From the NCBI GenBank assembly GCA_903829565.1, contig CAIKQM010000107.1, positions 1-6,302 on the forward strand: a stretch of DNA of 6,302 nucleotides. The letters run 5' to 3'. Origin of the DNA: an uncultured Planctomycetota bacterium. GTDB taxonomy: Bacteria > Planctomycetota > UBA1135 > GCA-002686595. Below are positions 1-5,648 of the stretch, in pieces (position 1 is the first letter of the stretch; each line of letters starts with the position of its first letter). The translations under genes were made by a program, and so were the position numbers. The notes beneath the pieces were generated by a model. That model saw only the letters and a program-made list of their open reading frames with translations. It made no database searches and had not been told where the DNA came from.

Positions 1-1430
1 CACTGCCACAAGCGCTCGCTTAGGCCTTCGATCGGCTGCACGCGATCCAAGAACGGACGCGCGCCCTCGGGCGTGGCTCCCGTGCCGCGACGATAGAACC
101 AAGGACCGTCTTGGCGCATCGTGCGCGCGCCACGCTCGTCCATGCGCATGACGAACTCACCCAGGTCGCCGTAACGATCGTTGATGCTGCGATCTTCGAC
201 GAGCGTCATGCCCATCGTTTGCAACGCGTAGATATTGGAACGACGCCAGCGACGATCGCGGTCATACTCGCGCACCAACACTTGATCGCCATCCTCGGCC
301 CACACGAGACCTTGTGCGCGCTGCTCCAGCAGCAACCGCGTGGCGGGCTGGGCCGTGAACGGAGCGGGCAGCGACTTCCAGTGATCGCGCACAGGGCTGC
401 GCTTGCGCGGATCCCCGTTGTCTTGCGCTTCGACCCACCACAAGGTGGCATCGGCGCTTTGTTGCCATTGGTGATCGCGCGGCCCAGTGCGCACACCCTC
501 GGGCGGAATGTCATCGCCTAAGCCCATTTCACGCACGATGTAGGCGGAGGTTCCATCGGCGCGCAACATCTCGACCACCTGCGGGAAGAGGCTCGCAGGC
601 AGCACATAGCTGAACGGCTTGGCAAGCCGCGTGGCAAGGATCCACTCGCCATCGGGTGACGGATCGGCATCCGCCCACAAAGCCGGCTGTCCAAGCAATT
701 TGACAGAGCCATCTAGCTTGACCTCGGCCAGTTGCGCGGTGGCGTAGTGCTCAAACAAACGCTCGTCGCGCGTGTCCTTGAGCAAGTCTTGGTACGTGCG
801 GAGCGCCGTCTTCTTGCCACTGGACTCCTGCACAGCGGGACCAGAAGGCACCGCGGGCAACACAGGCGCGTTGCGCATCGACTCTGGCACCAACTTGACG
901 AGTAAGCGCTCGCTACCGCTCCACCACGTATAGGCCGCCCCCAAACACGACTGCAAAGGGCCCGCCAAACGCCGCAGGGAAGCGGTCGCCGGATCCAAGA
1001 GCCATAGCTCGACACGGTCGTCAAACACCATGGACACTGCCACATGCGCCGAGTTCGGCGCCCAACTCAGGCCGCCGACCGTTGCCCCCTCCGGCAGGGA
1101 CACGCGGCGCGCTTCATTCGAGGCCAACGTCCGCACGCTCAGGCCTGTGATGCCTCCAGCTTCTTGGGGCGCATGCCGCGCGGGGTCGATGCGCATGCCT
1201 GCAAGGCCTAGCCACGGACGCGCTAGCTCGCTCAACGGCGGCATCGCAGCGCGCTCCACCACCAACACCGTTAAGCCGTTCGGTGCGACCTCCAATTGAG
1301 GCGTGGGCGCCGCATCCAGCATGCGCACCACATCAGCGGATGGTTGCTTCCACCCTTGCGTCGTCGGTGCAGGCGCGGCGGCGGGTGCTTGGATCGAGAG
1401 AAGAGCGGTGTACAGCAGTGCGGTCAGCAT
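1..1430 (-). CDS. S9-family peptidase, glutamyl endopeptidase-like, exported (C-terminus beyond left edge)
   Basis: The first 476 residues of a protein that continues past the left edge. Residues 1-20 form a hydrophobic, alanine-ending leader (MLTALLYTALLSIQAPAAAP), probably a Sec signal peptide although it lacks a basic n-region. The mature part resembles the beta-propeller half of glutamyl-endopeptidase-like S9 peptidases (related to plant chloroplast CGEP). Visible family-like blocks are PPLSELARPWLGLAGMRIDP (64-83), LSWAPNSAHVAVS (121-133), VPSGPAVQESSGKKTALRTY (194-213), FEHYATAQLAEVKLDG (226-241) and DPSPDGEWILATR (256-268). The catalytic Ser-Asp-His triad would lie in the missing C-terminal alpha/beta-hydrolase domain, so activity cannot be judged here. 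The ATG at 1430 is well supported: an in-frame TAG at 1445-1443 leaves no earlier start, and an AGGA lies about 10 bases upstream. The gene follows the 98-residue membrane protein by 27 bp, so it is probably last or near-last in the operon. Related S9 peptidases with other specificities are possible. Confidence 0.88.
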   Translation of the reverse strand, partial: MLTALLYTALLSIQAPAAAPAPTTQGWKQPSADVVRMLDAAPTPQLEVAPNGLTVLVVERAAMPPLSELARPWLGLAGMRIDPARHAPQEAGGITGLSVRTLASNEARRVSLPEGATVGGLSWAPNSAHVAVSMVFDDRVELWLLDPATASLRRLAGPLQSCLGAAYTWWSGSERLLVKLVPESMRNAPVLPAVPSGPAVQESSGKKTALRTYQDLLKDTRDERLFEHYATAQLAEVKLDGSVKLLGQPALWADADPSPDGEWILATRLAKPFSYVLPASLFPQVVEMLRADGTSAYIVREMGLGDDIPPEGVRTGPRDHQWQQSADATLWWVEAQDNGDPRKRSPVRDHWKSLPAPFTAQPATRLLLEQRAQGLVWAEDGDQVLVREYDRDRRWRRSNIYALQTMGMTLVEDRSINDRYGDLGEFVMRMDERGARTMRQDGPWFYRRGTGATPEGARPFLDRVQPIEGLSERLWQ

Positions 1431-1457
1431 GACGCGCCGATCCTACACACCGACGAC

Positions 1458-1754
1458 CTATGAATCAGCGTGCAAGATCAACGCGAGACCGGCACTGGCT
1501 GCATTCGCAAGCAACACATACAGAGCACAACGCCAGACAGGCCAGGGCGCACACATGCTCAAGAGACCCGCCTCCAGACACACGACACCTGACTCCACAG
1601 CCAGCCATGTGCCCTGCAGATCACAAGGAGCGAGACCATAGATGGTCCAGGCCAGCGGGTACGACACCAAGTTGGCACACAGCACAGGCAACCACCCGCT
1701 GCGACCGGCTGCGGGGACCTCCAGCGCCAGTGTGCAAGCCAGCCCTTCAAGCAT
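1458..1754 (-). CDS. Small multi-span membrane protein with internal duplication (98 aa), unknown function
   Basis: I do not recognise a named family. The 98-residue product is strongly hydrophobic, with likely membrane segments near residues 2-14, 21-40, 48-68 and 76-95. Two halves look duplicated: residues 21-39 align without gaps to 77-95 with 8 of 19 identical, sharing the pattern L-x-V-L-x-A-N-x-x-S-x-x-L-A. Each copy is preceded by a Leu-Glu pair (2-3 and 60-61) in its first hydrophobic segment. Cysteines are unusually frequent (C7, C26, C44, C59, C68, C76). The ATG at 1754 overlaps the end of the upstream 177-residue gene by 8 bases, indicating translational coupling; a GTG three codons earlier (1763) is an alternative start. 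The frame stays open much further upstream, but that part lies under the 177-residue gene and does not look like protein. Its place in the operon suggests it works in the membrane with its neighbours; any function is unassigned. Confidence 0.75.
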   Translation of the reverse strand: MLEGLACTLALEVPAAGRSGWLPVLCANLVSYPLAWTIYGLAPCDLQGTWLAVESGVVCLEAGLLSMCAPWPVWRCALYVLLANAASAGLALILHADS

Positions 1755-2280
1755 GCTGTCCACGCTTCTTGCGCCACAGCCACAGCAGCAAGGCAACGCC
1801 AAGGCTGAAGACAAGCAGCAGGCTGAAGACCAGCCAGCCGTTGTGTGTGCGATCCTCGTCCACGACGGCCACTTGCATGCCGGTGGCGGTGATGTCGACA
1901 AGCCGCAAGCGTGTCTCGACGGACTCGAGCGTGGAGACGATGGGCACGAACTTCTGCTCGGCCACGGGCATGTCGGCGGAGCGTTGGGAGGACCACCAGT
2001 CACGCTCTTGGATCCAACCGCCGCTTGGCGGTGTCACATCAAGCGGCACAGCGTAGAGCCGCGTGCCGTACTTGCTGGAGAAGTGGAACGGCACATGCGG
2101 CTGCACCACCACCTCTCCGGCAAAGCCGAGTGTGGGCGCAGCCACGATGCGGTACTGCTGAAACAACGGCGAGTCCTCGAACACCAAGGTGTGCTCGATG
2201 GGACGCGTGCCCGGTGGGATGAGGTCGGCCACAACCAGCACATGTGCCCCCATCCAACGAGTTGTAGGACCCGCAGACAT
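1747..2280 (-). CDS. Single-span membrane protein (177 aa), unknown function
   Basis: I recognise no named domain. Residues 1-148 look like a soluble, beta-rich domain with alternating hydrophobic stretches (VLVVADLIPPGTRPIEHTLV at 14-33, a PHVPFHF block at 61-67, GTRLYAVPLDVTPP at 72-85). They are followed by one strong transmembrane segment at 149-169 and a basic tail, RKKR, at 170-173. The positive-inside rule puts the C-terminus in the cytoplasm and the large N-terminal domain outside, yet there is no clear cleavable signal peptide. This makes it a possible N-out (type III) membrane protein, or a tail-anchored protein if the topology is reversed. The ATG at 2280 shares one base with the TGA of the vWA gene (TGATG), so translation is probably coupled; a GTG one codon earlier (2283) is also possible. 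Its 3' end overlaps the next gene by 8 bases. The tight coupling suggests a partner of the vWA membrane protein. Confidence 0.85.
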   Translation of the reverse strand: MSAGPTTRWMGAHVLVVADLIPPGTRPIEHTLVFEDSPLFQQYRIVAAPTLGFAGEVVVQPHVPFHFSSKYGTRLYAVPLDVTPPSGGWIQERDWWSSQRSADMPVAEQKFVPIVSTLESVETRLRLVDITATGMQVAVVDEDRTHNGWLVFSLLLVFSLGVALLLWLWRKKRGQHA

Positions 2281-4925
2281 CACTTCTGTTCGGCGAAGCG
2301 CAGCTCCACCAACTGGCGCAGTTGTCCTTCCAGCTTGTTGATGTCCGCATCGTACGCGTCAGCCGCATGCGGATGACCAGCATCCTTCAGGCGTTCGCGT
2401 TCATAGCGACGCCAATGCACGCGCCGCAGTTGCGCCTCCAGCGTGCACAGCTCGTCACAAGGTTCGGGCGCACCTAGACCCAAGGTCTTGGCCTTGTCCA
2501 CCAAGCTCACGAACTCGTTCCATTCGGCGTCTTGCGGAGTCTCTTGCTGCAAGCGCTTGGCTTCTTCCAAGAGATCGTCCACGCGATCATTCATGACATG
2601 CGTCGAGCGACGCAGGAATTCAGCGTACTGCGCCACCATCACAGCACGACGATAGCCTTGGCCAGCGGCTTCGAAGCCTGTGCGCGCGGCGGCATGCACA
2701 ACCGCTTCCACCTCTTGCGCCTTGTCGCCATCCGCCTTGTTCGTTGACTTGACAGGGTCCTTCCAACGCAAGCGCACGACGGCCAGTGGCTCGGCACGAT
2801 CCGTACGGGCCAGCTCAAGCTCGTACAGCGCGGTGACTTGATGCCCCGCACCGATCTCACCCGCATCCACCGTGTCGTTGCGGAAGTCCGCATCCGCGAT
2901 GGCGCGGTTCTCATAGCCGATTTGACGCCAACGCAGCACTTGTTGCGGATCAAACTCCACTTGCACCTTCACATCGCGCCCCACCGGCTGGAACGCGCCG
3001 GTGAAGTTGTCGACCAAGGCACGCTTCGCTTCCTTGGGGCTATCGATGTAGTTGCAGATCCCATCGCCCTTGTCGGCCAGCTGCTCGAGCAAGGTGTCGT
3101 TGTGGTTGTTCATGCCCACACCGACCGTGTTCAGGTAGATGCCCTTCTCCTTGAGCGGCTGCACACCCGCGATGATCTTGTTGATGTCGGTCTCCCCAGC
3201 CGTAGGCACACCATCCGAGAGGAACACCACGCGGTTCACGCATGCGGCGTCGTAACCGGCAATCGCCGTCGCGTAGCCTAGTTGCAGACCGGCATTGCTG
3301 TTGGTGCCGCCTTCGGGCTGCAGCGGCTGAATCGCTTGCTCGAAGGCGAGCTTCTCCGTGGCCGAAGTCATCGGCACGACTTGCGCTGCTTCGGCCGAGA
3401 ACTTGATGATCGCCACTTGGTCGCCAGCACCCAGCTGGCCCACCAACAGGCGTAAAGCATCCTTGACAGTTTCTAGGCGGTTCTGTTCGCGCATCGAGCC
3501 CGACACATCGATGACGAAGGTCAAGCGCAACGGCTTGCGGTCGAACACCGACAAGTCCTTGGCGCGCACCACGACGCGCAGCATCTGGCGTGAAGGGTCG
3601 TCGCTAAAACGACTCGGAGCCAGGTCCATGTGCATCGCAAACGGGCCGGCCATCGGCGGCGGCACATCCGACTTGAAGTAGTTCACGAACTCCTCTGTAC
3701 GGATCTGCGCCTTTTGCGGCAGCTTGCCCTCCGTCACATAGCGACGCGCCAACGCATAGCTGGCCGTGTCCACATCGACACCGAAGGTCGACTGGCGATC
3801 GAGGTAGGTCGCCTCGAACGCGTTGTCGCCCCAGAAGCGGAAGTACATGTCACGCGGCAACTCTTGCGGCATCGGCAAGCAACCACCGCGCAAGCGGTCG
3901 AATTCAGCCTCTACGAGCGCCGTGCGCTCCTCAGGCGTCATCTGCATCCATGTGCGCGGCGCGGCTTCACCATCGACAATCGTGCTGCCCTCACCAGCCC
4001 GATCCTCAGCTGCGACCAGACCGGGCAAACCTCCAGAGGTACGGCCATCCGCGTCTTGGCGGTCTTGCGACTTGCGGCCGAGCTCTTCGCGCAGCTCAAC
4101 CGAAGCTCGCTCGCTCTTAGGCCGGGCCGAAGCGGCGCCTGCCGGACCGGCTGAACTAGGTCCAGCACTCGCGCCCCCGCCGGCCACCGGAGCTCCCGGC
4201 GCCTGCTTGGGCGCGCCAGCCTTGCCTCCACCAGCACGACTTCCGTACCGCAAGGACGCACCACCAGTGGCGGGCGCAGGAGCAGCCGAGGCAGGCGCTT
4301 CAGTCCGCGCGCGCTTCTTGAGCTTGACGTCACCTGCATCCGCAGTCGTCGAAGGGGCGGCGTGCGACGCATCTGCGCCAGTGGCTCCTCGCTCGACCGC
4401 CAACCCGAGCTGTGTCACAGACCCCGTCGGCTTGGCATTCACTGCTGGCGCGGTAGCAAGCAAACCCATCGGGTCTTGATCTTTGGCGCTAAGGGCATCT
4501 ACGCCCGCGTTTTGCTTGCTGGCAGCCGGCTCTTCAAGCAGCTTCTCGCTGTAGGAGACTTCCGCTTGGGGCAACACCCCGCCCGAGCTCGGCTGGTAGT
4601 ACAGCCAAGTTGCCGCACCCACGAGAGCGGTCACTGAGGCGGCAGCTGCCAGACCCTTGCCTTGCCACCAAGGACGTCCGGCCGGAACAGGCACAGGCGG
4701 GCGCACCGGCTCCACCAAGCGCGGCGTGGGCATGGACTTCAGGGCCGTTTGAACGACACCCAAAGTCTGCTGAATGCGCTCCAGTTCGGCACGCGCGTCA
4801 GGAGATTTGGACAGCTCGGCCTCCACGGCGGCGCGCTCGGAGGTGTCAAGTTCTCCTAACACATACGCCACAAGGCGGGTGTAACGGTCGTCACGCAAGG
4901 CGTTCTCGTTGTTCGTCTGATCCAT
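2280..4925 (-). CDS. YfbK-type von Willebrand factor A transmembrane protein with anti-sigma-like N-terminus
   Basis: The 881-residue product has several parts. Residues 1-65 form a helical head with YVLGELDTSERAAVEAELSK (21-40), like the N-termini of transmembrane anti-sigma factors but with no zinc-binding His/Cys motif. One membrane span lies at about 90-111. Residues 115-320 are an Ala/Gly/Pro-rich, low-complexity stalk. A YfbK-type N-terminal vWA module covers about 350-445 (STFGVDVDTASYALARRYVT at 379-398, EEFVNYF at 411-417). The vWA domain covers about 465-645. Its MIDAS site is complete: DVSGS at 473-477, Thr541 and Asp571 in LSDG. The DUF3520-type C-terminal region spans about 650-800, followed by a charged helical tail with a CxxxC pair (C823, C827). 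The predicted topology is head inside, vWA outside. The gene begins 60 bp after the sigma-factor stop with no terminator between, so it is probably co-transcribed and may control that sigma factor. The vWA assignment is firm; the anti-sigma role is inferred from the head and gene order. A weak purine-rich RBS (GAGAG) precedes the ATG. Confidence 0.95.
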   Translation of the reverse strand: MDQTNNENALRDDRYTRLVAYVLGELDTSERAAVEAELSKSPDARAELERIQQTLGVVQTALKSMPTPRLVEPVRPPVPVPAGRPWWQGKGLAAAASVTALVGAATWLYYQPSSGGVLPQAEVSYSEKLLEEPAASKQNAGVDALSAKDQDPMGLLATAPAVNAKPTGSVTQLGLAVERGATGADASHAAPSTTADAGDVKLKKRARTEAPASAAPAPATGGASLRYGSRAGGGKAGAPKQAPGAPVAGGGASAGPSSAGPAGAASARPKSERASVELREELGRKSQDRQDADGRTSGGLPGLVAAEDRAGEGSTIVDGEAAPRTWMQMTPEERTALVEAEFDRLRGGCLPMPQELPRDMYFRFWGDNAFEATYLDRQSTFGVDVDTASYALARRYVTEGKLPQKAQIRTEEFVNYFKSDVPPPMAGPFAMHMDLAPSRFSDDPSRQMLRVVVRAKDLSVFDRKPLRLTFVIDVSGSMREQNRLETVKDALRLLVGQLGAGDQVAIIKFSAEAAQVVPMTSATEKLAFEQAIQPLQPEGGTNSNAGLQLGYATAIAGYDAACVNRVVFLSDGVPTAGETDINKIIAGVQPLKEKGIYLNTVGVGMNNHNDTLLEQLADKGDGICNYIDSPKEAKRALVDNFTGAFQPVGRDVKVQVEFDPQQVLRWRQIGYENRAIADADFRNDTVDAGEIGAGHQVTALYELELARTDRAEPLAVVRLRWKDPVKSTNKADGDKAQEVEAVVHAAARTGFEAAGQGYRRAVMVAQYAEFLRRSTHVMNDRVDDLLEEAKRLQQETPQDAEWNEFVSLVDKAKTLGLGAPEPCDELCTLEAQLRRVHWRRYERERLKDAGHPHAADAYDADINKLEGQLRQLVELRFAEQK

Positions 4926-4985
4926 GGTGATGCTCTCTGAACGGATAGCTAGATGGGATGTGTAATGGGGATCGCGTGGAAGCCG
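4926..4985 (-). other. Intra-operon spacer between sigma factor and vWA gene
   Basis: These 60 bases contain no hairpin followed by a T-run and no convincing promoter hexamers on the minus strand. The only recognisable element is a purine-rich GAGAG shortly before the vWA start codon, a weak ribosome binding site. The lack of a terminator supports one transcript covering both genes. Confidence 0.5.
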
Positions 4986-5540
4986 TCAGGCACGCATAAG
5001 CGGCTCGAGGCGCGCTCCCAAGGCCTTGACACCCTCCGCGACCAACCAACCGACGGTGCCGAGCTTTTTGCCGGTGATATCTGCGATTTCGCGGTAGCTC
5101 TTGTCACCCAACAGGCGCAGGACCAACACTTCGCGCTGGTCCTGCGGCAAGGTCTCCATGGCCCGGCGCACGGCCTCGTGCGTATCGCGGCGATCGACGG
5201 CGCCTTGTTCGCCTTCGATCCTCTCGCCCGCGGCCACTTGAGCTTCGCGATCTCGCCGGCGCGTCTCAGATCGGACTGTGTCCATGCAACGACTCCTGAC
5301 AACTTTGTGTAGCCACGACGACAAGTACGGCTGCGCAAGCTCTGCCTCGGCAGGCAACTGAGGTGGCCGTCGGGCTAACTCCAAGAACGCATCTTGCACT
5401 GCGTCCTCGGCCGCCGATCCCACCAAGGCCCGTGCGTGGTGCAACATGGCGCCTTCATGGCGCGTTACCAAGGCCGCAAAGGCCTCTTCATCGCGTTGCG
5501 CCCAGCGAGCCAACAACAGAGCATCCGACAGGTCGTCCAT
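4986..5540 (-). CDS. ECF-type RNA polymerase sigma factor (sigma-70 family)
   Basis: The 184-residue length is typical for an ECF sigma factor, which directs RNA polymerase to a specific promoter set. Region 2 spans about residues 18-95, with the family-like core AAEDAVQDAFLELARRP (43-59) and the helix SSWLHKVVRSRCMDTVRSE (74-92). Region 4 spans about 122-178, with LPQDQREVLVLRLLGDKSYR (131-150) leading into the helix-turn-helix EIADITGKKLGTVGWLVAEG (151-170). The GTVGWLVAEGVKAL recognition helix differs from the usual TVxSRLxRA form and recalls sigma factors I associate with Planctomycetota. I chose the ATG at 5540 because the protein begins there with a normal ECF N-terminus (MDDLSDALLLARWAQRDEEA). 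The frame is open for about 740 bases further upstream, but that part is antisense to the divergent C26 gene. No clear Shine-Dalgarno precedes the start. It is the first gene of the operon, directly before its probable membrane-bound regulator, as is usual for ECF/anti-sigma pairs. Confidence 0.93.
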   Translation of the reverse strand: MDDLSDALLLARWAQRDEEAFAALVTRHEGAMLHHARALVGSAAEDAVQDAFLELARRPPQLPAEAELAQPYLSSWLHKVVRSRCMDTVRSETRRRDREAQVAAGERIEGEQGAVDRRDTHEAVRRAMETLPQDQREVLVLRLLGDKSYREIADITGKKLGTVGWLVAEGVKALGARLEPLMRA

Positions 5541-5562
5541 GGCTTTGGATGTACAGGTCTGC

Positions 5563-5585
5563 GAACGCCGCCGCGAGCGCCGTTC
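5563..5585. repeat. Imperfect GC-rich inverted repeat in the sigma-gene leader
   Basis: GAACG at 5563-5567 is mirrored by CGTTC at 5581-5585. The arms extend to 8 bases each (GAACGCCG / CGCCGTTC) with one mismatch, around a short GC-rich centre. It lies 22 bases upstream of the sigma start codon, so it could be a hairpin in the leader mRNA or a weak operator. GC-rich DNA produces such pairs by chance, so confidence is low. Confidence 0.3.
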
Positions 5586-5608
5586 TTGGGCCTTTTGGTG
5601 AAAAATCG

Positions 5609-5640
5609 CGCGCACACCGTAGGACGCGCACAACGTAGGA
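5609..5640. repeat. Tandem 16-bp direct repeat, candidate operator
   Basis: Two adjacent copies, CGCGCACACCGTAGGA (5609-5624) and CGCGCACAACGTAGGA (5625-5640), differ at one base. The AGGA ending the second copy serves as the Shine-Dalgarno of the C26 gene. A regulator bound here would cover that ribosome binding site and lie about 70-100 bases upstream of the sigma start codon. The repeat is directly visible; an operator role is inferred, and a slippage duplication is the alternative. Confidence 0.7.
5637..5640 (+). promoter_or_regulatory. Ribosome binding site of the C26 hydrolase gene
   Basis: AGGA lies 8 bases before the ATG at 5649, a normal Shine-Dalgarno spacing. It decides the start against an in-frame GTG at 5598, which would add 17 residues that do not resemble the family N-terminus. 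Confidence 0.65.
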
Positions 5641-5648
5641 TCTGGGGC

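Larger units (their letters stand above)
5541..5648. promoter_or_regulatory. Divergent intergenic region between sigma operon and C26 hydrolase gene
   Basis: These 108 bases separate two divergently transcribed genes, so promoters for both should lie here or in the adjacent coding edges. I see no convincing sigma-70 -35/-10 pair and no clear ECF-type pair on either strand. The only AT-rich patch is TTTTGGTGAAAA at 5593-5604, a small palindrome flanked by GC-rich DNA. To its right lies a tandem 16-bp repeat, and to its left a GC-rich inverted repeat in the sigma-gene leader. The regulatory role is inferred from position. Confidence 0.6.

Noticed and set aside
206..1045. Several short minus-strand open frames.
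   Set aside because: They are in other frames of the S9 peptidase gene, which reads continuously from 1430 to the left edge with family-like sequence throughout.
1642..2376. A 244-codon open frame on the plus strand.
   Set aside because: It lies antisense to the 177- and 98-residue membrane-protein genes, has no recognisable motif or hydrophobic pattern, and is explained by GC-rich codon bias.
3823..4479. A 218-codon open frame on the plus strand rich in Ala, Pro and Ser.
   Set aside because: It is the antisense of the low-complexity stalk of the vWA protein; GC-rich repeats of Ala/Gly/Pro codons stay open on both strands.
4926..4985. Possible terminator or promoter between the sigma and vWA genes.
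   Set aside because: No stem-loop with a T-run and no convincing promoter hexamers were found in the 60 bases.
5586..5606. TTGGGC and AAAAAT as a plus-strand promoter for the C26 gene.
   Set aside because: The two elements are only 9 bases apart, far short of the roughly 17 needed.
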